The position numbers were made by a program, and so were the translations under genes. The notes below the pieces were generated by a model. That model had not been told where the DNA came from and made no database searches. It worked only from the letters and a program-made list of their open reading frames with translations. Shown here one piece after another: positions 23,669 through 32,898 of a stretch of 64,000 bases of DNA. This stretch comes from JAPLKB01 sp964532465 (lineage in GTDB: Bacteria; Desulfobacterota; Syntrophorhabdia; Syntrophorhabdales; Syntrophorhabdaceae). The DNA lies in NCBI GenBank assembly GCA_964532465.1, contig CAZHHX010000018.1, positions 6,353 through 70,352 of the forward strand. The letters run 5' to 3'. Numbering within the stretch: position 1 is the first letter of the stretch; the number at the start of each line of letters is the position of its first letter.

Positions 23669-24153
23669 TTAATTGAAAATTTCTCCTTCAGACTCTTTTC
23701 AACTGCTTCGGGAACAAAAGCGCTGACAGGGCCTCCGAATGCGGCAACCTCTTTTACGGTTCTTGAGCTGACGAAAAAATAGTCCTTGCTTGTCATCATA
23801 AATATCGTATCCATTCCCTGATTTAAATTCCTGTTCATTGATGCCATCTGAAATTCATATTCAAAATCACTCATTGCCCGCAGGCCGCGTATCACGAAAC
23901 GGGCATTGACCTTTTTTACATAATCAACCAATAATCCCTCGAAATTATCAATCAGTACGTTTTCATTACCGTTAACAGACTTTTTTATCAGATCCATCCT
24001 TTCCTGCACGGTAAAAAGCGATTTTTTTTGAATATTGTGCGCTATGGCAACAATAACCTTGTCAAAGAGTTCAAGACCTCTTGTGAGAATATCAATATGG
24101 CCTAAGGTAATGGGATCAAAAGAGCCGGGATATACTGCGATTCTACGTTTCAT
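23665..24153 (-). CDS. coaD: Phosphopantetheine adenylyltransferase
   Basis: A 162-residue nucleotidyltransferase that joins ATP and 4'-phosphopantetheine to dephospho-CoA. It opens MKRRIAVYPGSFDPITLGHI with the T/HxGH nucleotide motif, followed by ARFVIRGLRAMSDFEYEFQM and the C-terminal SSRTVKEVAAFGG block (ISSSxVRE pattern). Length is standard. It follows rsmD by 72 bp, a widely conserved neighbourhood, and overlaps nfeD by four bases (GTGA). Confidence 0.96.
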   Translation of the reverse strand: MKRRIAVYPGSFDPITLGHIDILTRGLELFDKVIVAIAHNIQKKSLFTVQERMDLIKKSVNGNENVLIDNFEGLLVDYVKKVNARFVIRGLRAMSDFEYEFQMASMNRNLNQGMDTIFMMTSKDYFFVSSRTVKEVAAFGGPVSAFVPEAVEKSLKEKFSIK

Positions 24154-24225
24154 TTTAAAGACTCCTTATTGAGTTAGTAAAAGACGATTGATCTGTATAA
24201 AATTCATTGTTCTATTCCTGATTTT

Positions 24226-24798
24226 TTAACCGCATTTATCATCCGTCCTGAAGATGCTGATATTTGTATCTCCATACCCTCTGGTAGTTATTTCCTGTAA
24301 TCTGCTCCAAAAGGTCAGGTCTACCCCTTCTTTTTTTGAATACTCTAAAATAAAAATCGTATGATTATCATATAAAATATTATTTTTTAGCAATATCATT
24401 GTTTCTCTTATAAGGCCCTTTATGTACGGAGGGTCCATAAAAATAATATCATAGCCGTATCCCTCCCTGCATAGAAAAGGGATTGCATATATTACATCCA
24501 TATTTAATACAAGGCAATCCTTATCTATAGAAAGATTGGAAAGATTCTTCTGAAGAACGGAAGCTGTATCTCCATCCTTTTCCACAGAGGTTGCAGAAAC
24601 GGCTCCTCTGCTTATTGCTTCAATAGTGAATGAGCCTGAACCTGCAAATAGATCGAGGATTTTACAGCCCTTTATGTCTCCTGTGAGGTTGAAGATAGCT
24701 TCTCTCACCTTTGATGATGTATATCTGGCTGTCCCGTTCTTTAATAAGGCAATATTTCTGCCTTTCAGATGTCCGCCTGTTATTCTCAGTTTATCCAT
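24226..24798 (-). CDS. rsmD: 16S rRNA (guanine-966-N2)-methyltransferase
   Basis: A 190-residue SAM-dependent methyltransferase. The N-terminal RITGGHLKGR and RYTSSKVREAIFNLTG, the SAM loop ILDLFAGSGSFTIEAISRGA and the catalytic FMDPPY motif are all present, as in RsmD. It methylates G966 in the small-subunit rRNA during assembly. It is the first gene of the long minus-strand operon rsmD-coaD-nfeD-slipin-dacA-coaBC-htrA-DUF1844. The 119-bp gap upstream to the ArsA-like gene contains a CCCGGCT/AGCCGGG hairpin without a T-run. Confidence 0.93.
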   Translation of the reverse strand: MDKLRITGGHLKGRNIALLKNGTARYTSSKVREAIFNLTGDIKGCKILDLFAGSGSFTIEAISRGAVSATSVEKDGDTASVLQKNLSNLSIDKDCLVLNMDVIYAIPFLCREGYGYDIIFMDPPYIKGLIRETMILLKNNILYDNHTIFILEYSKKEGVDLTFWSRLQEITTRGYGDTNISIFRTDDKCG

Positions 24799-24917
24799 AT
24801 AAAATCATGTTCATGGTTCCCCGGCTCAAAATCCGAAGCCGGGACAGGTTCAATTTATGGTAAAAGCAAATGCTTTTTGGAGCTCAAGAGCGAACTGATT
24901 CTCCATTCCTTATCCGT

Positions 24918-25862
24918 TTATATAAATAATTCTCCTGCCACATCCATTATCCTTTTTAAACCTTTCACTTCATAAGGGGAAAGATAAAGTGTAACAATAT
25001 TGGTATCTTTGTATGTATCTTTTATAAAGTCAATATAATGCTTTTGCATATTTTTTCTGATTCTGTGAAATTCGCAGTCTTCATCTTTTACAGCGTGATT
25101 TATAATGATATTTTCCACTGTCAGCATGTTTTGCTTAAATTCTTCTATGACCCTTTCGGTCAATTTAACGCCAAGGGCTTCAGGGATGGTAACAATAACA
25201 TATGAAGTCATATTGTGATCCCTGATGAACTGGACAATTTTTTCAGAAAGTGCTTCCCAGCCCCCTATTATTTCAAGAAGTGTTTTTTTTGAATTTTTCT
25301 GCTTAGCCATATCTTTCATTTTTTCAATATAACTGTACATATTCATATAAAACTTTGTTGCTGCCTCAAGGTGTTTGAGGAACAGGTGAGGCAGTTGAAG
25401 CAGCCTCAGCGTATGCCCTGCCGGCGCCGTATCCCAGACAACGACATCATATTTATCGCCTTCTACAAGGTCAATAATAAAACTCAACATATATTCTTCT
25501 TCGATCCCCGGCGCCGTCCCGATATAATCGATGAAATCATAATTTACGTCGGCAAAGGAGGAGATGACTTCATATATTTCAGCGCCAAAACGTTCTTTCC
25601 ATTTTTCCAGAACTACATCGGAGGATATTTCCAAGCCAAAAAGCGGGTATCCATCAACAATTCTTGTTTCTTTGCTCCCTATGGAAATTTCAAAAATATC
25701 TGAGAGGGATGGCGCGGGATCGCTTGAAATAACAAGCACTTTTTTACCTTCTGTTGCTATTTTCATAGCTATGGCAGAGGCGCATGTAGTTTTCCCTACC
25801 CCGCCTTTCCCGCCGACCATGATAAGTTTAATATCTTTGGTTAATATATCTTTTAATCCCAT
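24918..25862 (-). CDS. ArsA/Get3-family ATPase
   Basis: A 314-residue deviant Walker A ATPase, with IMVGGKGGVGKTTCASAIAM at about 15-34, Switch I VISSDPAPSLSDIF, and Switch II VVWDTAPAGHTLRLLQLP. The A-loop-like SPYEVKGLKRI near the end fits the ArsA/Get3 fold. It lacks an ArsB/D neighbour and the duplicated half of ArsA, so arsenite pumping is unlikely. Single-domain bacterial homologues are thought to act as chaperone-like or targeting ATPases; the client is unknown. It is transcribed alone, opposite a 930-bp non-coding stretch. Confidence 0.85.
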   Translation of the reverse strand: MGLKDILTKDIKLIMVGGKGGVGKTTCASAIAMKIATEGKKVLVISSDPAPSLSDIFEISIGSKETRIVDGYPLFGLEISSDVVLEKWKERFGAEIYEVISSFADVNYDFIDYIGTAPGIEEEYMLSFIIDLVEGDKYDVVVWDTAPAGHTLRLLQLPHLFLKHLEAATKFYMNMYSYIEKMKDMAKQKNSKKTLLEIIGGWEALSEKIVQFIRDHNMTSYVIVTIPEALGVKLTERVIEEFKQNMLTVENIIINHAVKDEDCEFHRIRKNMQKHYIDFIKDTYKDTNIVTLYLSPYEVKGLKRIMDVAGELFI

Positions 25863-26794
25863 ATTTCAGTGCCAGCCAAAAGGTATGATGGAAAATCAAA
25901 AGTCCTTTTAAACATTCAAAAAATAATGTCTTATCCACTAACTTCTCATTTTATAATGATAACACTATAAGTATGGGGGTAGTCAAGGTTCACAGGGAAT
26001 GCAGACAATTATTTTTTATATCCTATTACCTTTTACCTTGATAATAACTTTACTTAATTAGTTTCCATCCGGAAACTCCGGAAGAGAAACTATTGGTTCC
26101 CGAATCGGAAAGGAGGATTTTTTCGTTCCGGCAAGAAAATCAAGGGATTACACGGAGGTGTACAACACGTACGCCGCACAAGAAAGACCGCGGATTGACG
26201 CCGCTGAGGCGGAAAAGGACCCTTTCCGGATGGGAACTAATTAACGGATATGGAAAGGTTTGGCAACAATGTCGCTAAAAACAGTCTTTCCTGGATATCG
26301 GTGAGGTTTCAATGAGAGCAGTAAGGGTTTTAGGTATAACCATACCCCTCCGTCCTGCATTCAGTGGCGCTAAGCGAAGAAAAACCATTGACTCCTACTA
26401 TACAAAATGATACACGTTTTAGCATACATTCTGTGGGTTATTTAGTCGTAATTGATAGAGCTTGTATTTAAGAAAATAAAGCAATTCAGGTAAGTTACGT
26501 GGTATTATTAAGTTTTATTCTGTGGGCAGAAACCCTGCAGTGCTATCTGACAGAAGAAGAAATTTCCTCATAGAAGTTACACCATAATTATTTTGTTTGG
26601 GAATCGGAAACTCATGCCCTGTTATTATGATTAAGTTGCCAGTATATCCCTGCTCTTCAGATACACCTTCTACAGTAAAACACAAAGTAATGAGAGAGTA
26701 GGGGCGATAAAATGAAATAATAGTGACCGGACCGGGACATGGGCAACGCTTTTATATTAATTCATAAACACAAAATTTGTGAGCGGAGGTACAG
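25863..26794. other. Long intergenic region (about 930 bp) carrying a MITE
   Basis: Apart from the inverted-repeat element at 26054-26244 I see no gene, RNA or terminator here. The 26260-26790 part is AT-rich with short open stretches lacking ribosome sites. GGAGG at its end serves the gene at 26795. Confidence 0.5.
26054..26244. mobile_element. 191-bp MITE-like element with 22-bp terminal inverted repeats
   Basis: The left end TTAATTAGTTTCCATCCGGA plus AA (26054-26075) and the complement of the right end (26223-26244) agree at 21 of 22 bases. The interior is about 147 bp, GC-richer than the flanks and without a credible gene. The same core, TTAGTT(T/G)CCATCCGGAAA, appears as a compact hairpin at 39877-39917 and, degenerate, at 44907-44938. 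A TTAA or TA target duplication is possible but ambiguous. Confidence 0.78.
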
Positions 26795-28162
26795 ATGATA
26801 TGTGCTGATGATATAGACTATTTAAAAGCAATCCTTGGCAGCGACAGGGTTTCTACGGGGGAATCAGTGCTGGAGACTCATTCTCATGACGAGTCTTATC
26901 ACAGCCATATGCCCCCTGATGTAGTTGTATGGCCTCACACAACAGAGGAGGCAAGCAGTCTGGTGAAATGGGCTTATGATAAGCATATCCCCATTACACC
27001 CTGGGGTGCAGGAACAAGCCTGGAAGGTAACCCTATTCCCGTAAATGGCGGGATGCTGATAAATTTTCAGGAGATGGACAAGATCATTACCGTACGACAA
27101 CAGGACTTTCAGGTAGATCTCCAGGCCGGGGTGATTTATAAGGAATTGAACAAAGTTCTTGGTCATCACGGCCTTTTTTTTCCGCCTGATCCCGGGGCTG
27201 CAGCTACAATAGGCGGCATGATCGGCAATAATGCCAGCGGTATCCGCACGGTGAAATACGGTGCAACAAAAGATTATGTGATGAGACTTGTTGTTGTACT
27301 GCCCGGAGGCAGGGTCATTCATGCAGGGAACAGGGCAAGGAAAAGTTCATCCGGCTATAACCTCGTATCTCTATTTACAGGGTCAGAAGGTACGCTGGGA
27401 TTTGTAACAGAAGCAACGTTAAGACTCATCCCTTTACCGGTCAATTTTATGGCAATCAGGGCAACCTTCCCTTCAGTCTTTGACGCGACAAATACAGTAT
27501 TCCAGATCATGAATTCAGGGCTTTTGCCTGCTGCCATGGAATTTCTCGATGAAAAGGTAATTAAAGCTCTGAATAAAGACCATAGCCTATCCCTTGAAGA
27601 ACTGCCTACACTGCTTATGGAATTCCACGGATTCAGCGAGAATGGACTCCAGGAGGAAATGGTCTTTGTCGATGAGATATGCCGTGAAAACAACCTTGCA
27701 ACTATTGATAAAGGCATAGGGCAAACCGAAAGAAGCCGTCTCTGGGAGATGCGCCATCTTACATTCGAGTCAATTAAAAGATCTCATCCGGGATTACTCC
27801 CCCTGATTATGGATGTTGCCGTACCGCTGTCCTGTTACAGCGAAATGGCAGGGTATACAAAAGAAGAGGTAAAAGACCTCCTGGCATATGTTTTTGGTCA
27901 CGCAGGCGACGGGAATATTCATGTAGTAGTGCTGGACGACCCACACGACAAAGACAGATGGAAACGGGTAGAAGAGGCAAACCGAAAGATCGTTTATAAA
28001 GCCCTTGAATTCGGCGGCACATGCACTGGCGAGCATGGCGTAGGAATAGGCAAGAGAGAGTTTTTGTCTCGGGAGCACGGTGAAGCTCTTGAAGTAATGA
28101 AGGCTTTAAAGCAGTCTATTGACCCTGAAGGACTTATGAATCCGGGGAAGTTTTTTCTGTGA
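26795..28162 (+). CDS. FAD-linked 2-hydroxyacid dehydrogenase (GlcD/D-lactate dehydrogenase type)
   Basis: A 455-residue PCMH-type FAD-binding oxidase. The FAD domain has PITPWGAGTSLEGN, FPPDPGAAATIGGMIGNNAS and TGSEGTLGFVTEATL. The C-terminal FAD-oxidase domain has FGHAGDGNIHV and GEHGVGIGKREF, ending MNPGKFF. It oxidises a 2-hydroxyacid such as D-lactate or glycolate to the 2-oxoacid in the cytoplasm or at the inner membrane. No Fe-S partner is adjacent, unlike the paralogue at 58182. GGAGG precedes the ATG. The substrate is not determined by sequence. Confidence 0.9.
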   Translation: MICADDIDYLKAILGSDRVSTGESVLETHSHDESYHSHMPPDVVVWPHTTEEASSLVKWAYDKHIPITPWGAGTSLEGNPIPVNGGMLINFQEMDKIITVRQQDFQVDLQAGVIYKELNKVLGHHGLFFPPDPGAAATIGGMIGNNASGIRTVKYGATKDYVMRLVVVLPGGRVIHAGNRARKSSSGYNLVSLFTGSEGTLGFVTEATLRLIPLPVNFMAIRATFPSVFDATNTVFQIMNSGLLPAAMEFLDEKVIKALNKDHSLSLEELPTLLMEFHGFSENGLQEEMVFVDEICRENNLATIDKGIGQTERSRLWEMRHLTFESIKRSHPGLLPLIMDVAVPLSCYSEMAGYTKEEVKDLLAYVFGHAGDGNIHVVVLDDPHDKDRWKRVEEANRKIVYKALEFGGTCTGEHGVGIGKREFLSREHGEALEVMKALKQSIDPEGLMNPGKFFL

Positions 28163-28200
28163 TAAGCTGTTTAAAGAGCAGGATAAAGGAAAGCAGAATT

Positions 28201-28425
28201 TTATCTGATATAAATCTTTAAACCTCCTTCAGCAGCACCGTCGAGGCCGATTTCATTCCCCCATTCATCGAAAACCTTTTTACCGGATGTAATATTCTTC
28301 AAAAGGTCGGCAGCAATAAGAGCATGTCTGACAGTCATGCCGGGGGGAAGATTGATTTCCTCATCATTGACAAGAATTTTTATACCAAGCTCCGTCAGTA
28401 TAGTATCACTACAATTTGGTTTCAA
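28201..28425 (-). CDS. Small beta-grasp-like protein, unknown function
   Basis: A 74-residue protein with TTG start at 28425 that overlaps the end of the 5'-nucleotidase gene by 17 bp, implying translational coupling. The part GIKILVNDEEINLPPGMTVR resembles the first strands of a beta-grasp fold (ThiS/MoaD or 2Fe-2S ferredoxin), but there is no C-terminal GG and only one Cys, so it is neither a sulfur carrier nor a ferredoxin. VFDEWGNEIGLDGA and GGLKIYIR close it. Function not known. Confidence 0.6.
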   Translation of the reverse strand: MKPNCSDTILTELGIKILVNDEEINLPPGMTVRHALIAADLLKNITSGKKVFDEWGNEIGLDGAAEGGLKIYIR

Positions 28426-29977
28426 CGATTCTTGCTTCTGTTGCCGGCGCTATCTTTTTTCGGGATTTTATATAGTCAATAACAATATCCCTTAGCCATC
28501 TGCCGGGATCATTGTAAATAATGCCTCTTCCTTTTATTGCCCCTCCTGTTACCGAATAATCCTTTGATGTATTTATTGCATCTTTGAATATTTTGTATCC
28601 GTCCCCGCCGGCCGCAAGAAAATCGTTTGTGCCCACAGTATATTGATTATCAGGGTCCAGAGGTATGCCTGCAATGAAAATATCCTTAATTTTCGGTTGA
28701 TTATCCCCGGAGTAAATATAACTGAAGGTAATACCCGATACCTGGGGAAATCTGCCCCCGCCTTCTTTTATTAATGATAGGGCATTCTCCAGGGTTTCCC
28801 GAATCTGTTTTCCGGTAAGGGTGAAGGCAATAATATAATTATCAAAGGGTAACGTGGTATATATATCATCAACTTTTATTGCTCCTTTTTTGATGCTTGT
28901 TCTTATGGAACCGCCATTAATTATTGCTATTTGCGCCCCGGATGTTTGTTTGATAATATCAGCCGTGAGATTTCCGAAGTTAGTCTCAGCTATTCTCGCA
29001 TTTTTTCCGTCAAGATCAACTTCGGTTTCCCCGATAACTTCATTCATCAGCACGTCAACCTTTTTACTGTATTTGTCGATAATTGATGCTACAGCGTCAT
29101 CTTTTTTTAATTGTTCCTGCTTTATTCCGACAAGTCTGTCATTTGTCTCTGTCATTTTATGATCTGTAACCTTAACATCTAATACGCCGAGAACCTTGCC
29201 GTGTTCCCATGCCTGCACAATCACTGTCTTTCCGACTAAAGCAGGGCGCTCAACCTTTGTGTGCGAGTGGCCGCCGACTATTATATCAATGTTCTTCACT
29301 CTTTCCGCAAGCATCATATCCTGATGATACCCTATATGGGACAGAACAATGATCAAGTCCACCTTGTTCCGCAGTTCTTTGACATACTTCTCTGCTGTTT
29401 CGGCCTGAGAGAGAAATTTCAGACCTGTCAGGTTTTTCGGGTGTGTCATTGTGGGCATTTCCTCTGCTGTTATGCCGATGATTGCCGTCTTTATCCCGTT
29501 CAGCTCTTTGAGCAGATAGGGTTGCATGGGCAACAATTCCGCTTTTACAGGGGCTTGAGCATCCGGTTCCACATTCGCGCCGAGAACAGGAAACTTTGCT
29601 TCCCCAATCCTTTCTCTGAGTGCTTTTTGCCCGAAATCGAATTCATGGTTTCCCACAACCATGGCATCAAACTTCATTTCATTCATTACTTCAATAACCG
29701 ATTTCCCCTGAAAGAGGTTTGCCCAGTTATTTCCCTGGATCATGTCTCCTGCAGCAAGAAAAAGCGTCGGTTTTTCCTTGCGGAGTTCGCCTGCCAGCCA
29801 TGCAAGATTGGCAATACCGCCTGCATATTCATCTGAGCCATAAGGCTTATAGCTTTGCGCAAAACCATGAAAATCATTCATGTAGAGGATTCTTATTTCG
29901 CTTTCATTCCCATGCAGGGTCGAGCCGCAAAGAATAAAAAAAAGGAGACACGAAACAGCAATATAAAGTCTTTTCAA
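28409..29977 (-). CDS. 5'-nucleotidase/2',3'-cyclic phosphodiesterase (UshA family)
   Basis: A 522-residue exported metallophosphoesterase. Start TTG 29977 gives the signal peptide (M)KRLYIAVSCLLFFILCGS with AGGGAGG seven bases upstream; the longer reading to 30055 lacks a ribosome site and is rejected. The metallophosphatase domain has YMNDFHG, AAGDMIQGN, VVGNHEFDFG, VLSHIGYHQD and VGGHSHT, and the 5'-nucleotidase C-terminal domain has AIINGGSIR, LPFDN and GTNDFLAAGGDGY. It dephosphorylates external nucleotides in the periplasm. The beta-grasp-like gene is coupled downstream. Confidence 0.9.
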   Translation of the reverse strand: MKRLYIAVSCLLFFILCGSTLHGNESEIRILYMNDFHGFAQSYKPYGSDEYAGGIANLAWLAGELRKEKPTLFLAAGDMIQGNNWANLFQGKSVIEVMNEMKFDAMVVGNHEFDFGQKALRERIGEAKFPVLGANVEPDAQAPVKAELLPMQPYLLKELNGIKTAIIGITAEEMPTMTHPKNLTGLKFLSQAETAEKYVKELRNKVDLIIVLSHIGYHQDMMLAERVKNIDIIVGGHSHTKVERPALVGKTVIVQAWEHGKVLGVLDVKVTDHKMTETNDRLVGIKQEQLKKDDAVASIIDKYSKKVDVLMNEVIGETEVDLDGKNARIAETNFGNLTADIIKQTSGAQIAIINGGSIRTSIKKGAIKVDDIYTTLPFDNYIIAFTLTGKQIRETLENALSLIKEGGGRFPQVSGITFSYIYSGDNQPKIKDIFIAGIPLDPDNQYTVGTNDFLAAGGDGYKIFKDAINTSKDYSVTGGAIKGRGIIYNDPGRWLRDIVIDYIKSRKKIAPATEARIVETKL

Positions 29978-30038
29978 GCTAAACCTCCCTGGAATCCATT
30001 GGCTCATGTAAAGGGTAACTAATGTTGACGCTCGTTTT

Positions 30039-31103
30039 TCAATCGGCTGATTCATTTTGCCTGTCTGAAATAATAATATTTTTTATTGTTTTTATGAAAC
30101 GGGCGTTAAACTTATGCGTTTTTATCGGCATCCTTATAAATGTGTTTTCGACATCATCTGCATATGCATCAATCAAAAAATTTCTTTTCAGGAATAAATT
30201 TTCCAAAACAAATATCGGCTGCCGGATTTTCAACAGAAAAAAATTACAGGGCGTGTCGAAGATTTTTAACCCGCTTATACCTTTCATCTTCTCCATAATA
30301 AATTGTTTTTCTTCTTTGATAAACCTCTGCGTTCTCTCTATATACCCTTTATCCTTCAATGAGGCAAGAGCAGCCATGTATGCTAAGGTTCCGACTTGCG
30401 GCAGCATGGTACTTTTGCTGATTTTATTAATTAATCCCGGTGAACCGATCACGTAAGCGACAGGAAGTCCTGACAGAGCATGGAAGGCAGAAAATGTCCT
30501 GAATATGATAGTTTTTTCGGATTCAATAACCTGTCGAACAAGCGAAGCTGATTTTGTGAATTCGATATATGTTTCGTCAATTACCAGTATTTTACTTTGC
30601 CTGTCCGTCTCTTCAATGATACGGGCAAGGGTTTCCATGGAAAACTCTGAACCGGTTACATCATGGGGATTTGCCAGTACTGCCATATCAACATCCCGGA
30701 CACATTCCATGAGCCTTTTGATATCAATGGAAAATCCGTTTTCCTCAACTAGGGGAAGGACTATGACTTTCATACTGTACCTGTTAAATATTGTCATATA
30801 TGTCGGCGAGACAGGCGATAGTGCAAAAACGTTTTTTGGCAGGGCTGTATGTATTATGGCATTAAGTATATGGGACAGATCCTGTCCGAATATAATATTG
30901 TCTTCCCTGATTTGTTCTCTTTTGCAAATATATTGTTTCAGGTATCTGATTTTTTCATCAGGAGGAAAGGAGATGTGTTTTATGCCCTTTCTTACGGCAT
31001 GTTTTGCCTTGTTTGACGGGCCCAAGGGGTTTGTACCTGAGGAAAAATCCATTACCTGCCTTAAGTCGCACCCTTTACTTTCTGCAAAATCATGGATATT
31101 CAT
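30039..31103 (-). CDS. PLP-fold aminotransferase-like protein lacking the catalytic lysine
   Basis: A 354-residue fold-type I protein like HisC or CobD (threonine-phosphate decarboxylase). It keeps the N-terminal SSGTNPLGPS, the cofactor-binding N145 (ANPHDVTG), D176 and Y179 (VIDETYIEF). At the position of the Schiff-base lysine, where relatives read S-K-x-(F/Y)-A/G-L-x-G-L-R, it has FRTFSAFHALSGLPVAYVIG, so Ala206 (codon GCC) replaces Lys, and the following Arg is Pro. The frame is otherwise intact and full length. Either a non-catalytic relative or a changed mechanism. It lies between the UshA-like and TPR genes. Confidence 0.8.
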   Translation of the reverse strand: MNIHDFAESKGCDLRQVMDFSSGTNPLGPSNKAKHAVRKGIKHISFPPDEKIRYLKQYICKREQIREDNIIFGQDLSHILNAIIHTALPKNVFALSPVSPTYMTIFNRYSMKVIVLPLVEENGFSIDIKRLMECVRDVDMAVLANPHDVTGSEFSMETLARIIEETDRQSKILVIDETYIEFTKSASLVRQVIESEKTIIFRTFSAFHALSGLPVAYVIGSPGLINKISKSTMLPQVGTLAYMAALASLKDKGYIERTQRFIKEEKQFIMEKMKGISGLKIFDTPCNFFLLKIRQPIFVLENLFLKRNFLIDAYADDVENTFIRMPIKTHKFNARFIKTIKNIIISDRQNESAD

Positions 31104-31146
31104 GGGATTTTATTTATTCAACATACTTGATTGTGGACTAAGGGAA

Positions 31147-31617
31147 TTAACGCTGTTGTTTTTTTTCAATATAACTGAGCGCACCCTCTGAGAGCATCTT
31201 AATAACCGGTTCACTTGATTCATTTTGTACTTCTTTATACATCTTCTTTGATTCCTCGGTCTTTCCTTTTATGTAATAAATCTTGCCGAGATACAGCTTT
31301 GCTATGCTCTGTGTTTTTTTTCGTTTTTCATTTATAACCTTGTTCATTGCATCTTCGGCCTTTTTTAAAGCCTCTTCGTTCCCGGTAGCGCTAAATTCCT
31401 CAAAACCCTGAATGCCCTGAGAAAGCATATACTGGACCTTATCATCCTGTTTCTTTGCATAGAAGGTGTATGCAAATACACAAACGCAGATGATGAGAAT
31501 CGCAGCAGCACCGGCAATACATATCTTAAGGTTTTCACGGACCCATTGAATAATGAATACAAAAGTTCTTATTACAATATCCGGCCTTTTTATTTCCTGC
31601 TTTACCTTGTTTTTCAT
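31147..31617 (-). CDS. Single-pass membrane protein with TPR-like domain
   Basis: A 156-residue protein. The cytoplasmic N-terminus (about 1-32) is basic, one membrane helix follows (LKICIAGAAAILIICVCVFA), and then an extracytoplasmic helical region (about 65-150) with KAEDAMNKVINEKRKKTQSI and AKLYLGKIYYIKGKTEES, typical of YfgM/TPR_21-like repeats. These act as periplasmic scaffolds or chaperone adaptors. The assignment to a family is by topology and repeat character only. It lies 43 bp upstream of the PLP-fold gene on the same strand. Confidence 0.7.
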   Translation of the reverse strand: MKNKVKQEIKRPDIVIRTFVFIIQWVRENLKICIAGAAAILIICVCVFAYTFYAKKQDDKVQYMLSQGIQGFEEFSATGNEEALKKAEDAMNKVINEKRKKTQSIAKLYLGKIYYIKGKTEESKKMYKEVQNESSEPVIKMLSEGALSYIEKKQQR

Positions 31618-31923
31618 TATGACTGGTATTTCAACATATAAGATTTACCATGTCAACATTAAACCCGACTGACAGATTTTTCCTCTTGACTCATAATTCT
31701 CATTTTGTTATAACCGACCAAGATAAAAGGCTTTCCTGCCAATTTTAAAATAGACTTCCGCTGGCTTTTCTGTCGGCAGCCAGTATTACGGATTCAAGCG
31801 AGCGGCACCTATTCGGCTCCTCACCTGATTGAGAGAGGTGGGGTTCCGGATGAACTGTTCAAGCCGTTAGTTTTTGAGAAGACGACCCACCAATGCTAAC
31901 ACTTCGGAGGACAGGTAACAACA
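31618..31923. other. 306-bp gap with a possible coding remnant
   Basis: One plus-strand frame stays open from 31711 to a TAA at 31897-31899 and includes LIERGGVPDELFKPLVFEKT, which has protein-like composition. There is no start codon. It could be a truncated 3' end of a lost gene. GGAGG at its end precedes the formyltransferase start by an unusually long 14 bases. Confidence 0.3.
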
Positions 31924-32790
31924 ATGACGCCAAAATTAGTTTATAATCCTTCTTCTGCGCCAGTAAAATATGCCTGCGGAGTCTCCGGCTCCGGAAGCAA
32001 TTACGATAAAATTTATGAATGGGATCCTCATAAACATCATGCAGTTTTCAGCAATGCACCGGGCTGTGAAGGCATAATAAAGGCAGAAAAACACGGCGCC
32101 CAAACAGTTTCGTTAGACTCCGACAGATATTTTCATGAAATGTGCGGGCTGGAAAGGGTTCCCAGGCACGGTTCTGAAAGAGACAGTTATGATATGGCAA
32201 TCATGACCCTTATAGAACAGACTCTGAAAGGGCAGCCGGATCTTATTTGCCTGGCCGGATACGATCTATGGATAGGAAACTGGATGGTTGAGAGATACTA
32301 TCCAAGGATTCTTAATGTTCATCCCGGTGATGCGAAAAAATATATAGGCCTTGGGTGGATACCTACTGCCAAGGCAATATTGGCAGAAGAAAGCTGTGTA
32401 AAATCAACTGTTTTTTTCGTAGATCAAAGCGATGACGGTGGCCCGATCCTGATTCAATCGGCATCATTCCCGCTTTCACGTTGGGATAATGAGTTGCGCG
32501 ACATAAGAAGATTCGCAGAAAAAACAGAGGCAAGAGCTCTCAAAACATTCAGGGAAAATGCGCAAAGAGAAGGAAACAATCTTTACAAATCACTTCAGGA
32601 GGTTTCTGCCAATATTCAGGAAGCGCTTAAAGTCGAAGGAGATTGGCAGATATACCCTTTTGCCGTACATGAACTTATTTTAAAAGGCCGAGCAGCCCTT
32701 GACGGCAGAACGCTCTATATAGACGGCGTTCAGATGCCTGAGGAAGGATGGCAGGTTGATAAATATGGATTTGCCGCCAATATACGTTAA
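31924..32790 (+). CDS. Formyltransferase, PurN-like
   Basis: A 288-residue protein of the formyl-transferase fold. The N-terminal nucleotide loop is ACGVSGSGSNYDKIYEW, compared with SGxGSNL in PurN. The central block DLICLAGYDLWIG leads to the catalytic region RILNVHPGD (N and H of the NIHPS motif) and the Asp in VFFVDQSDDGGPILIQ. A C-terminal extension of about 90 residues is beyond normal PurN length (about 210). Folate-dependent transfer of a formyl group is expected, but the acceptor may not be glycinamide ribotide, since purine genes are not adjacent. Confidence 0.75.
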   Translation: MTPKLVYNPSSAPVKYACGVSGSGSNYDKIYEWDPHKHHAVFSNAPGCEGIIKAEKHGAQTVSLDSDRYFHEMCGLERVPRHGSERDSYDMAIMTLIEQTLKGQPDLICLAGYDLWIGNWMVERYYPRILNVHPGDAKKYIGLGWIPTAKAILAEESCVKSTVFFVDQSDDGGPILIQSASFPLSRWDNELRDIRRFAEKTEARALKTFRENAQREGNNLYKSLQEVSANIQEALKVEGDWQIYPFAVHELILKGRAALDGRTLYIDGVQMPEEGWQVDKYGFAANIR

Positions 32791-32898
32791 AATTAATCCT
32801 AAAATGTTAGAAGGGGGGCGCTTTTGAGCCATCCTTTTTTAGTTATACAAAAAATATTTTTGCCTTTCAGAAAAAGTCTTTTGTATAGCCTTAATCAA

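Noticed and set aside
26093..26278. 61-codon plus-strand frame
   Set aside because: It lies almost wholly inside the 191-bp MITE and has no ribosome site or homology-like features.
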